From positions 3,534,001 to 3,598,000 of the forward strand of contig JAJTUQ010000002.1 of assembly GCA_021399445.1 (NCBI GenBank): a stretch of DNA of 64,000 bases, given 5' to 3'. The stretch is from Xylogone sp. PMI_703. Lineage: Eukaryota; Ascomycota; Leotiomycetes. The translations under genes were made by a program, and so were the position numbers. Below, in pieces: positions 25,228 through 36,400 of the stretch; positions within the stretch are counted from its first letter, which is position 1; every line of letters begins with the position of its first letter. The notes beneath the pieces were generated by a model. It did no database searches. It was not told the origin of the DNA and was given only the letters and a program-made list of their open reading frames with translations.

Positions 25228-26276
25228 TCATATGGGCAGGGCGATATCTACAACAATGGGTTTGTTGTACTTTATGCCACCTCTGTGTGGCCAGCTTGAT
25301 GCCATGATGGCACAATTTACCACGCAAGTCTCTGACTGGGATGTTTGAGAGGATGAATGGAAGCTACCCTGTTTCAAGTAGCTGGGTAAGGAGACTTGAT
25401 GACCAAAGGAAAGAGTACATGTAGACGCACCTCATCTTTTGGCCTTACGGTAATGTTCGGCCTTTCTGTAAGGTCTACCAAGGACGTCTTCTTATTATCC
25501 TTTCCGGGATCTGTCCACCTGTATATCGGAAGTTGATCCATCTTTAAGCTGGACAGAGCAGCATCCCAATCAATGATCTCTACTCCCCTACCTTCGTGGA
25601 CGTGGCCACATACTGCCAGCTGCGGCCGGATCTTCTGTAGTGCCTCTCTCAGAGCTTCACAGCCCATATATTCACCTTCCTTTGCATCACAGATGTATTT
25701 CGGAGGTGTATGGGTGACCACGATATCTGTGTCAGGCGGAACATCATTCCACATCTTATATGCTTCACCAATCTCGTATCCAAATGCCCACCGCCCTTTC
25801 GCTGGAGAAAATGGAGATCCAAATATCTTGAATGATACTTGTTGTCCAGAAGAGGAGACCAGATCAATAATCCTAGATTCGTGCTTCAGCCACACGATAG
25901 AGGAAGACTCATCGAGTAGTTTCTGGCAAGAAATAGAGTCTTGCGGGTTCTGGTTGTGAAAGGATGAGCCATGTTGTGCGTAAAAGTCAGAATCTAGAGT
26001 AATGTCGTGATTTCCTATTGAGGATATTAGCCGGTTGGTATCCGGATATATTCAGAGTAGTACTGTACCGGCAACAACGATTTTCACTTGAAAATCTGCT
26101 GCCTCGATCCATCTCACGGCTTTCTGTAGCTCTGATAAGCTTCCTTGGTTTGTCAAGTCTCCAGCATGGATGAGAACATCGCCTTTAGGAAGCTTGAATG
26201 AACCTGGGACTGCGTTATGGGTGTCGGATAAACAGACAACGCGCACTTTACACGTATGTTGGTGCATCCGAACCAT
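25228..26276 (-). CDS. Calcineurin-like metallophosphoesterase (MPPED-type)
   Basis: Exons 26276-26069, 26014-25431, 25368-25228 (introns 54 and 62 nt), 310 residues. Metal-binding motifs appear in order: SDTH (strand 1), GDLTNQG, GNHD (created by the first splice), VTHTPP and GHVHEGRG. This is the complete binuclear phosphoesterase signature in the arrangement of MPPED1/2-like enzymes, which hydrolyse phosphodiesters such as cyclic nucleotides in vitro. Reading through the second intron would end the protein early at 25374; the spliced form restores the conserved ETCVVNCAIMASSWPHRGG and a final KPIVVDIALP strand. Substrate unknown. Divergent from the TeaR-like gene. Confidence 0.85.
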
Positions 26277-27067
26277 GTTGACAGCTGCATGATATAATTT
26301 AAAAACGGGGTCCGTGAGCGAGCCCTCCTAGGCTTCGCGATCTATGGCCAAGATGAAACGCCCATTATGAGAAATCCAACAAGATAAAATAGTGAAGAAC
26401 GATCTAGAAGTACGGCAAAGTGCTGTTTCTGTATCTCTTGATGAGAGTTGCAACGGTGTCATAGATGATTTCGTAACAAAATCGTCCTAGCATTGGTCGA
26501 TACGAGAATCCCTTTGTGAGATAAACGGTCAGATCGGCTCTGGGCTCCCATTTGAATTAGTTCCTCTCGCTTAGAGTTTCCGGCAGCTACAATCCCTCAG
26601 CCCCTTACTGTCTGGATTTCACATACCAACAAACAATCTGTGACTGTCTCACCAGCTCTTTTCGCGGACAGCGACTGACGGTAGGGAAACTGAAGGTCAG
26701 GAGCTGGTGTCTCTTTCACTTGTTTTTGACTCAAAAACTCAATTGACGCCGTCTCCATTCCCTGTTTGTCCTACCCCGTGTCTGCTTGACGTGCCCGTAA
26801 TACGAACGCGACCCTGAAGCTCTGTTGATTCATTTATACGCTCCCTAGATGATCAAGATCCTTTCGCATTAATCGCTCGTTATACCGTGTAGAATTTGAC
26901 GCGAAGCTGTCCAACTACCCTCTAAAGAGTTCTAGAGAGAAAAAAAATCGGTGCAGGTCACATAAGTGCTCAAGGCAAACAAGAGGTGGAGACATCAAAA
27001 TCAAACGCTCGGGGTGCGAATATTAGGTTCAAAAGCAGCAGAGGAATAGAACACTCCATAAGGGAAC
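26277..27067. promoter_or_regulatory. Shared divergent promoter, metallophosphoesterase and TeaR-like genes
   Basis: 791 bp between outward-facing start codons. Contains an A-run at 26940-26948 and mixed sequence; no defined sites recognised. Confidence 0.4.
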
Positions 27068-28643
27068 ATGGCCGCGGTGGCCGGACCGCATGCCCAGACT
27101 GCCTTGACTCCCCCTAGCAGTTCTCACGGAGGCCAGAATTCCTGGGATTACTCCGTACCCGTTCTGTCCGATGTATGTTTGCATTCACCTAGATATAATA
27201 TCCTTTTGAGCTCGTACTAACTTGTATCTCATACAGAGCCCTCAGCAGTCGAAGATGGAGAGCGACGATGGCGATCAATCATCCATAGCACCGAAAGCAA
27301 ATGGCAAAACTTCACTAGACTCGTTGTCACGACCAGACTTGTCACAACGACGTGCGGATACCAGCCACTCGATGAGAGCAGGAGATCATCTGGCTCCTGC
27401 ACGTGTAGCTGCGTTGGGCAGGAAAGATAGTAATATTAGTGAATCAGGTAGTGCTCCAGACAGCTTATTGGATCTCTATAGCAAGGATCGAAGTGGTACT
27501 AGTAGTGCTGGCCCCAGCGAGGCAAAGGATTATAATGCGGATGCGTACGATGAGGAAGACCCGGAGAGTTCCAGATGGATACATAGAGACAAACTTGCCC
27601 GCATTGAGAACGAAGAGCTGCAAGCGGCCGGGATCATCCTCCCTCGCACAAGAGCAACTAGTAGGTCGGGTAAAAGAGACCACAATCGTGACCAGAAACG
27701 TCCGCGAGTGGGATCTCTACCAACTGAGGAACAGGAAATTTCTGAGAATGCAGGATGGGATTTACGAACACCGGAAGAAGCTGCCGAGGATGCGAACGAC
27801 CCATATCGCCATCTGAACGGGAGTATAAAAGGGCTTTCAAGGATTCCTGTCAATAAAGCGAGCCCTCTGCCTATACCAATCGATTACCTGGAGCGTGATA
27901 CACCAATGATAAGAAAGCAAACTGGAACAGGTGACGACGAATCGATTTCTAGCAAACCAAGGGGTCGAAGTGAAAGCGTAAAAGCCCTAGACGACCCAAT
28001 TGCAACGCCCCCGCCAGCAAAGAAAACTACAGAGATGTCTCCATCGAAAAAGCCCGCTACATCAAGAAAAAGTTCTGCAAACCGTGGAGGTACAAACCAA
28101 AGACCAAAAACAAGATCAGGCTCGAACAACTCAGCTTCAGCTCGACCACCCACCAGATCTGGCGATGGTCCAACTTCTACAAATAAACGCCCAGAAGGAG
28201 ATCCACCGTGGCTTGCAACAATGTATAAGCCTGATCCTCGACTACCTCCAGACCAGCAACTACTTCCTACCGTAGCTAAAAGGCTGCAACAGGAACAATG
28301 GGAAAAGGAAGGAAAGTTTGGAAACACTTACGACAGAGAATTCAGGCCCCTTAATGATGAACCATTTCAACCACCTCCAGAGATCATGCCTCAATCTGCA
28401 GAACAGCCGACAAAGGAGGAACATGGCGCAGAATGGCCGCTTAAAGACCCCAAAACTGCACCACTTCCCTCTGGACGCCCTGGAACTTCCACTGGCGGGA
28501 CGTATAGTACCATGCCCAAGATTACTGGGGTCCCTCAAGGAATGTCTAGCCCAGTTCCAGCACAAACAACGACAATTCAAAGAACCCAAGAACCACCACA
28601 AGACTCCGAGAAAGATGGTTGTGGTTGCTGCACAATTATGTAA
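27068..28643 (+). CDS. teaR: TeaR/Mod5-like prenylated cell-end protein (putative)
   Basis: Two exons, 27068-27172 and 27237-28643, joined by a GTATGT...TACTAAC...CAG intron of 64 nt; 503 residues. The N-terminus carries GGQNSWDYSVPVLSD; the middle has a SRWIHRDKLARIENEELQ helix followed by basic, Ser-rich disordered sequence; a second conserved-looking block is DPPWLATMYKPDPRLPPD followed by QLLPTVAKRLQQEQWE. The protein ends in GCGCCTIM, a CaaX box (C-T-I-M, expected farnesylation) with extra cysteines suitable for palmitoylation. In Aspergillus, TeaR is a prenylated plasma-membrane receptor that docks the microtubule-delivered polarity marker TeaA at hyphal tips. I assign it from architecture and remembered resemblance of the helix block, so the membrane anchor is firm but orthology is moderate. 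Confidence 0.65.
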
Positions 28644-29711
28644 ATCCTAAAATTTAGTGTGATCTCCCAAAAGGATCTTTTACCAATCCCTCTATCCATT
28701 GTATTCAATCCTCTGTTTCTGGCGTTTTGGAGAAGTTGGCGAGAGGCTCTTTCTACAGGCGTGAGCGTTGCGTGATAATAGTTTATCAAGCTACTCTTTT
28801 TATATTGTAAAAACGGAGCTAGTATTTTGTTTTGGAGGGAGGTTTGCGGCTCTCGTGTGGTTTAATTAGCGTTTTTGTTAGCCTGCAACTCCAGGTCCAC
28901 CGTTCCATTTGTGCTTATTCAGTCGTTCTGGTCTTTTTTCCTTGACGAAATTATGACTCTCATATTTGGTACCATAACCCCAGTTGTCTTCTTTCTATTG
29001 TTTTATGATACCAGAAATACTTGGTCGCTGGGTGTTAGCTAGTTTTTCCTATTCTCTTAATTGCGGTTTCGTTCTTGAAGAAAAAAAGATTTATGGTTCG
29101 TGCTGTTATTCTGTGTCCAGGAGCGATCCTGGGACGCGTTTGCTGAGAGATAAAAGGGAGAGTGGCGAGTGAGGAGTGCTGAGCCTGGGTATGTCAGGGG
29201 GTACGGGGAGTGTGGAGGTGCGGGGGTACAAATGATAACCTTCCTATTTGCAATTAAATCTCTATTCTTGTTATTGTATAGCTAGATATTAGTAGATTAT
29301 CCGTAGTTTGCTACTTAAGGGGCGTTCTCAAATACAGATCTCAAGTGGAGTCATTGTGCCTTTTTGTCCATGCAAGTTTATGACTAGAGCACTGTATTCG
29401 AAATAGAGTACAGAATCTTTCCCGACCTTGTATCTTAGGCAGGTAAGGAATAATAACTTACCTCCATAGATTTGCCTATTCTAGGAAATTAGAACCTTCT
29501 ATGGCTTCTTCCATGGCTCATTATTGTTCAACAAGGAAATCTAACTTTTTTGGTATAGTGAAAATAAACTCTAGCAAATATAAAAATGCTCCCCAACTCC
29601 GACTTTATATGCGGTACAACCCAAGATCATAGATGTCTATACACAAAATCTCATCCATCTATTCTTGTCACAGCTCATCCTCCATTTCTAATGAGCATAC
29701 TTCGTCAAAAG
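28644..29711. other. Convergent intergenic region
   Basis: 3' region between the TeaR-like and DUF7702 genes. T-rich after 28800; no gene seen. Confidence 0.5.
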
Positions 29712-30601
29712 TCAATACCTGCTGGGCTTTCTCAACTTATTACCATCATTCAAAGTCGGGTCATTCGACAATGTTGTGCCTCTTGCGCCTTCTACGTCCC
29801 TCTCATCCACATTCTTTCTATAAAATGTCAATCTCAACAATGTTGTCACGCATATCATCGTCACAATGATCTCCTCTAACACATCCATAAACAGATAAAT
29901 CGTCACGTTCCCGGTAAGAGCATTAAACTGTGCACTGTTTGCAAAATCTCCAATGATGGGATACACTAGTCGCACGGCGAGGAATGGGATACAGAATCCC
30001 ACAACGTAAAGTAGTTGTTTCTCGCCCTGGTCAAGAGAGGACATCTGAGTGCAGAAGTAGAGAAATACGAGGACAACGATGGCGAAAGCGCCGGTGAAAA
30101 TAAGTATTGCGGCTTTGGTTTGAGTATTGGGATGGAAGTAATTCGAGTGAGAGGACGATGCTGCATCGACGGCGCCGCTAATACCAAGAGCAACCCCAGT
30201 AATAGTTAGGATGGAAATGAGGAACCAGATGCGTTTATTTAGTTTTCGAGGTAGATAATCATTTCTATAGTCCTTCGTCAACACTGTCCCTTATGACATG
30301 AACTGATAAAAGAGACAGGAACCTACACTCTTGCTAGCATTCCCAACAAGACCAAAGTGAGCGGCGAGAGACCTATGGATGTACAAACTATAGAGGTGGT
30401 GTAAACCCCTACAGATGGATGCGATATCGCGACAAGCTGACAGCTTGCTCCAATCAACCGGAGTAAGCAAAGTGCACCGATCAGATAAGCCAATCTACCA
30501 AATCCTCGACGGACGGCCAGTATGATATCTAGGACCAGAGAGATTGAGAAAAAGAAGATTTGGATGATGGCAACACCATCTCGATAAGTAACCTGTCCCA
30601 T
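29712..30601 (-). CDS. DUF7702 multi-pass membrane protein
   Basis: Proposed exons 30601-30329 and 30272-29712, 277 residues. The start MGQVTYRDGVAIIQI matches fungal DUF7702 proteins, so I prefer it to an in-frame Met 59 codons upstream. About seven hydrophobic segments alternate with short loops; LRLIGASCQLVAISHP and CTSIGLSPLTLVLLGML are typical of the family, which looks like a 7-helix RTA1/GPCR-like fold of unknown function. The intron is awkward: only a GTGTAG donor joined to a GAAG acceptor keeps frame (giving LGMLAR-DYRNDYLPRKL), while better-looking acceptors 11-17 nt upstream are out of phase. The exact junction is therefore uncertain. The tail is hydrophilic and cytoplasmic. Confidence 0.72.
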
Positions 30602-33390
30602 ATCTGAATGCTGGGACACAAGAGAGTATGTCCTGGTGTAACGAAGAGTAAAGTAGGTTTTATATTCCGGGATAATCAAATAGATAGTGGTCCGAGTTGT
30701 GTTCTGAGTCGAGGTAGTGGATAACAGTAGGATGAAAAGAAAGAAGTATATATATCCAGATGCAAAACAACAAAGCATCTATTCACGATAGAAAAGGAAA
30801 GCATGGCGAAGGCAGAATATGGCCATCTGTGAGGCTCATTGCAGCCAGCCTCACACATTGTGTCTCTTACCTTACAGGAGACAGAAGCTTTTGCACGAGT
30901 ATTGAGGCTAAGCACTCAATTTCCCCGTGCCTTTTCGTCATAGTTACCTATCCCAGAGAGATGGAGTAATAGACTTAATCAATATTTCCTTACTCATTGG
31001 TCCGAGCTGATTCTCAATCATCTCTTCGAATTTTATGCTTAAAAGGCGTCGTGGCGCAGGGGACGCGCAATGTTGATTGTATCCATCGAAACAGTCTTAG
31101 AGTTGAGAGGATACGTAGAGGCAGCCAATCAGGTATTGAATCGCAGTGCTTTCCGAATCGGGCATGCTGGATGTTCGTGAAAGCGGAAAGGTAGACGTTG
31201 TGGCGCAGCTTCCCGTGAGCTACCTCTATCTTAACGACATGCAGGTTGAGCAAGCTTTCTCTCGCTCAATATGCAGCAATGGAGGAAAGTAGATGCATAT
31301 AATTGGTGGATCTGACGTCCAGTTCTTCGTGTAGGACTCCGTAATGGCTATGGAACTCTTCCAGGTAAAGAGGCAATTAGCGCTGCCACTCATCCCTCGT
31401 TCCCCTTAGGTAAGCCCGGAAGTAAGTGCTTTAATGTCTAACTATTCCTCATAAATTAGCTCGCTAGTTACAACTTCTTGGAGATGCTTGGTCATTGGAG
31501 CTCGATAATCCGCATTTTGTCTTCTTTCACTGTAGCGATATTCTTATGCCAAGAAGAAATACAGCCCTTGCATGCTGATGGTTACACAATCCAAAGTTTT
31601 GTTGCACATCAGAGTCTTATAAGTAAAGCTAATGGCTTCCACTAGCAAGAGCTAGTAATTTAATAGCCAATAAAAGGGAATAGGATCTAAAGTGAAAGTT
31701 ACAGAGGCTTCTGCCTAGAACTTTCAAGCTTTCTAGTCGTCATTGTGACGAGCCTTGTTCTTTTTGTTGCATGTCTGTGTTATCTAAAAAGCTCGATACG
31801 AGCAGAGCTTAGCACAGTTCTAGTTTCTAAATTAGTCAGACGTATTTTAGTTCCTGGAATTGGAAAGGAGAACGGAAGCCTCAGTGATCTAAGCTACCGA
31901 GGTTTCTATTGCACATCAGCCTTATATAAGTAGAACTGAAATCCTGTCCCAGCAGTAGTTAGCAATTCGATGACCAGTGAAAATGAAAGTGGGTTAGTTA
32001 TACATGAGAAATAAGTCGCCTGAGGCTAGCAGGTCATCTCATATGCGCCTTGTGGCTGCTATTGAGTTATGACAGCCTCATGTACCTGATGCCAACCCCA
32101 CTCTGACATCATTCGAAATGAAGGACGGTTTTCTTATGCTATCTGTTTAGTCTCAACAGAGTATCAAAGAGACCTGCCGTTTAAGAATGAGGATACTCTA
32201 GCTGCTGACTTATACGATATACTCAACAGACATACATAAGTCTGATACCTAGCCACAATTCACAACCCCCCAAAGTAATGGGTCTCCCACAAAACTCTAA
32301 TTTATTTGCCCTAGATAGAGTGCTCAGCGTGCCTCAGTGGATTATAAGTACATATAAGTCTTTGGGGTACCGTGCAGAATTAGTTGTAATGAAGCTAGGC
32401 TCTGCAGTAACAGTCCAATGCTTGCACATATTCCATCGATGGCCTCTCACTTCTCCACTGGATTTGCACCAATAAAGCCTCTATCTTGCCTAGATTACTC
32501 TCCTAGAATCCATTACGCAGCTGGTGATAGATATTACTACCCAAGTAATCCCGAGCAATAAGCCTTGGGCATTGAATGACAAAGTGTGTTAACTACATCC
32601 AACTACCCCCACTTAATACTTAACGACTTAGTTGATATATCACAGAAGATTGATTAGAACATAAGTTGTATAATACCTGAGGCCAGAGAGGCGAAACTAC
32701 AATTTGAGGTAAATTGATTGTCTGATGCCATACACAAATCCCCAGTTTACTATATCTACAACCGTATAAGGAGCACATATCAAACAGATATGAACCTGGT
32801 GTCTTGCTAATCAGATATTGAGCTTATACTCTTTCCCTAATTTGAAATTGCTACGCATTGGTCTGATACATCAAAGCTGTAAGTGCAGCCAGCCAAGTGG
32901 TTCCTGGATAGGTATCTGAAGGCTTAACTTTGACATCACTGCTGCTTGCAATGAGACCGCCAGAATGTACCTGTTTCCTCTTAAGTGTAGTTACCTCTGA
33001 TACTATCTTATTGATAGTTAACGGACTACACCCAGTAATGACTTTACATGGCATTACACTTAGAGATCTATATGGAGAATACTACACCCTGGATCAGGAC
33101 GTCGTATTATATTCAGCTTCTCATATAAGAGTTGAGATATTGCAACTTAATACGATATATATGCTACTCTACTAGCTCAACTGCTTATCATAGCTCTCTT
33201 CCTCACTCCAGCACGCCCTCCATCTTCCATGACAACAGTGGAGCCCTATCCCCACCACCCTAGAGCCATATAAGTCTAGCACACAAGAGACAAAGTGGGT
33301 ACACATTTTCAAAGAATTTTTTCAATACCCATATCCATGGCAACAGACGTTTTAATAGAGTTACTTAGCAGGCCGCACCGTCACGCAACA
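30602..33390. other. AT-rich, apparently decayed gene-free block
   Basis: No intact gene. The region is AT-rich with many TATA/ATAT words and stops in all frames. It contains a pair of diverged direct repeats (listed separately). The minus strand at 32851-33054 holds a 67-codon open stretch (SSSDVKVKPSDTYPGTTWLAA within it) that reads like a coding fossil but matches no family I can name. Two segments near 31043 and 31191 contain GTGGCGCAG, like a tRNA A box, without a partner B box. A repeat-induced-mutation relic of a transposon is possible but unproven. Confidence 0.4.
31601..32035 (+). repeat. Pair of diverged direct repeats, about 307 bp apart
   Basis: Copy A begins at about 31602 and copy B at about 31909; both start TTGCACATCAG and continue through comparable blocks (TTATA-TAAGTA, AGCA-AGTAGTTA, CCAATAAAA against CCAGTGAAAA) to a shared GCCTGAGGCTAG/GCTTCTGCCTAG end. 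Similarity over roughly 120 bp is about two thirds by eye. No terminal inverted repeats or target duplication seen. Confidence 0.4.
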
Positions 33391-33483
33391 TCCGTACTGG
33401 TGTATCGGTAACATATCCGCCTTTCAAGGTCAACTTAAGTCCTCAGTCCGCAGTTGCGCAGGGTTCGACTCCCTGGTACGGAA
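33391..33483 (+). tRNA. tRNA-Glu(UUC)-like gene with unresolved anticodon stem
   Basis: The acceptor arm is perfect: TCCGTAC at 33391-33397 pairs with GTACGGA at 33476-33482, then A73. The T arm CAGGG-TTCGACT-CCCTG (33459-33475) is perfect and contains a consensus B box; the D arm TGGTGTATCGGTAACAT fits the A box and pairs GTGT/ACAT. A TTTTT terminator follows at 33484-33488. The 5' half reads as tRNA-Glu with loop CTTTCAA, anticodon TTC at 33423-33425. However, the 5' anticodon stem TCCGC has no GCGGA partner; instead about 31 nt of other sequence, including CGCA-GT-TGCG, fills the space. The element is 93 nt, about 20 longer than a normal Glu tRNA. It may carry an odd intron, or be a rearranged or dead gene that keeps its polymerase III promoter. 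Confidence 0.5.
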
Positions 33484-33488
33484 TTTTT
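33484..33488 (+). terminator. RNA polymerase III T-run terminator
   Basis: Five Ts immediately after the discriminator base of the tRNA-like gene, the expected position for a polymerase III stop. Confidence 0.55.
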
Positions 33489-36400
33489 GGTGGAATTTTC
33501 CTTTTTATTGTCCAGTTTCGAAACCAGATGTTTTTTTTGGTTCATTTTCAAGATATCAGGTGGGTGAGGATGTCTATAGATGCCTGTTCGAGGGAAACCA
33601 AAGTAGTTTCGTACTGGGAAGACCGCCTTATTATAATAGATCAGGAGATACGGTACTTGAACAGGCATTATTTCTTTGAACCTTTCTCCCCTCCAACAAT
33701 ACCTTATATACCTTTAGAGGGCCTTTAATGGTGTACACGCAGTTCCTGTGCATATACTTATAACCAATACCATGGACGATTCGCTATGTCGGAATGTAGC
33801 ATCCTTTCTTCGCAGAGAAGGCAATTGGGTTGGAAATGTACGGTTATGACTCAGGCTGGAATCTGAAACTCACACTGATAACTGGACAGAGGTTCGTTCG
33901 ACCGAGAAGCTGGACGGAGCCGCAACTGCGGAAGAGTTGGCCAAAACACCCCCGCTTTAGATCTTGGTGTGCGAGGCCTTTCGGTGGCGCCATCCCGTGG
34001 AGTGAGCTCGCTCCATGCACCGTTGCGTACCATACTTGCGAGCTGTTTGCCAGTAGTCCTGCATGTCTCATACCGGTCTCTTGGTTTTGACTACAAGATC
34101 TAGATCTAGGTATAATCGAGACTAGATTCCGTGGCTGTGTGGACACGTGAATATTAAGAAGACAGTAGAAATGGAAGAGTAACATAGGTCTGAAGGTACT
34201 GTATAAGTACAGTAAACCGCCTCACAAGAAGTCACTTGACTCTGTTCCTTGTTCCTGGATAGCAGTAGAGGACCATCTATCATGAAATAAGGATAGGGTT
34301 AGGTGCCCAGAATTGCAGAGTCCTTACTCTTGCTCAGATGGAGGTCAAACCGCCTCTCCCAAGATCTGTTATGGCCCCCAAGGATGGTTCACCCTTGTCC
34401 AGCTGACCGACGGTCTTCAATGAAGTCAAAGTGGGAAAAGATGAGCAAGACTTAGCTTGGAGTCGAGACCCTGTGGCACTGGGAAATCCGGACCGCATCT
34501 GCGCATCTAGAGATACAGTATTCGCCTCAAACCGGCGATTCTTACCAAAGTTCGAGAGCTCGTGGATCGCGTAGATCAGCGTACGATCCTGGTTTGCCAC
34601 CCCCGGATCTACATGTAACGTTTTGACCAAAGCTGTGGGAGTGCTCCAAGAACTGGGAGGCAAAAGCGTGTTAAAGTTGCGATCTTGGAACAAGATTTGC
34701 GAGAGTTAACTAACACTTCGGCCTGGGCCGAGAAGGTTGGTAGGTTGGTCTGTGGCTGTGCTTGGGTCTGTGGCACCACGACTCTGGGAAGGATGAGGCG
34801 AATTCAAGAGCTCAAACGGCTCAGGTGGACAGGAACAACAGCGGCAGAACCTCCTTAGTCTCGAGATCGTACGACAAGCTGCGATTGGCGAATGGCAGTC
34901 CTTCACTAAAAGAACGGTATGAATCTAGATCTTGGGGAGTTGCGCGATTTTCCTCTTCATCATTGTGAAGTAATGACTTTTGAGAGCTTGCAAAGCCCAG
35001 AACAGTCTTTTGATTGACGTCGACTATTTCGGACAACAGTCGGGTAAGAGATGCCGAGTGAAAGCCAATCATTGGCGGGGTAATCCAACAACATCTTCAC
35101 CCCTTCCATTACTGCATGCTGATGAGTCTCTTTCGGCGGAGAATAATCGGAGAGGTTGCATAAAAAATTTTTTTCCTTGGTATGCATGATTGGAATAATA
35201 TCTTCCAAAGAAAGAAATCGGAGATGGATGAAAAGTTTTCTTCCTGTGCGACAGGGAGGCCACGCGCAGTGGTTGCAAGCCACAAGGATCCACTGCAAAG
35301 CCTATCTGTGTTATGTAACATGTAGAAAGCATAGAATAATCTCCGCTGTGCGTGTAGGTTGCTGCTACGGAGTGAGTCTTTCCGTTTTTAAGACTTCCAA
35401 ATTAGACAGTTATCAGGGCCAGCCATTGTCCCAACAGAGAGCAATTGGAAGGTGTTGCTTACCGCGTGCTTACCGTCGTACAGTAAAAATTTACACCCAT
35501 ACCAATTTGACTCTCAACCTGGCTGACATTGTGGGTTCCGTACTGTACTTTTAACTTGTCCTCCCGGCAAGAAGCTGACTCACAGCGCTCAGATCGAGCA
35601 AGCCCCCAACATTTCAATGGATGGGCGCCTCCGCCTGAACGGAACAGGATGAAGCATTTCCCCTTTCCTCTCGTATTGGACGCCTTATATTTTCTTTGTG
35701 CGAACTCCGACAAGCGGGCCCATTCCGGAATCCAGCGGGCGGGCTACAGAGTAGGATTGCTCCTTTGTGATGTTGGATGACTGTGGATTCAGTAGTCAGA
35801 TGGGTGGGTGTTTGGTAAGGCTGGCGAGGTGGAAGGAAAAGCGGCACCGATTACCTGAGCGCTTACGCATTAACGAGCTGCATGGAAGGATTCCAGAGGC
35901 TTTAGAAGGTCGGAAGAACACGGTAGTGCGCCATTCGTCAGAAGCTTATTCCCCTTTGCGCATGGTCTTGTGTGCGGTGAGGGCTTGCTATGCTATGTAC
36001 TGCTGCAATGCCTTTGCCCTATGCAGGAGATGGAGCTGTTGTTTGGTGGATTTCAAGCCCGCAAAAATCAAGGGAAGAGAGATCGAGATGCTTCTCCAGG
36101 CACCCGCTAGAATATCCAGCTGATCATTCCCAGAGTTTTGAGTGAATTTTGCGTTTCTCCGGTTAACAAAGGGGCAAGTGACCATGTCTGCTCCCGCGAT
36201 TTCGTCGTTGGCCGGATGCTATGGAAACGCAATATGCAACAGCGGGCCTCATGGATTGCTGGATGGAGAAGCTGGAAAGGGACATTGGCACCAGACTACC
36301 TGCTGGCCAGTGCCAATATTCTGGAAGCACCATCGAAGGGAACTTCGGTGCTCACCGAGGGTCCGGCAGCAGCGCGCCGTATTCTGCGGTACCTTTAAAG

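Noticed and set aside
31043..31220. Two tRNA A-box-like segments (GTGGCGCAG)
   Set aside because: Neither has a B box or matching acceptor strand downstream; not enough for a tRNA or a SINE call.
34334..34693. 119-codon minus-strand frame
   Set aside because: Protein-like at first sight but no family resemblance, no partner exons and no promoter features; left as unproven.
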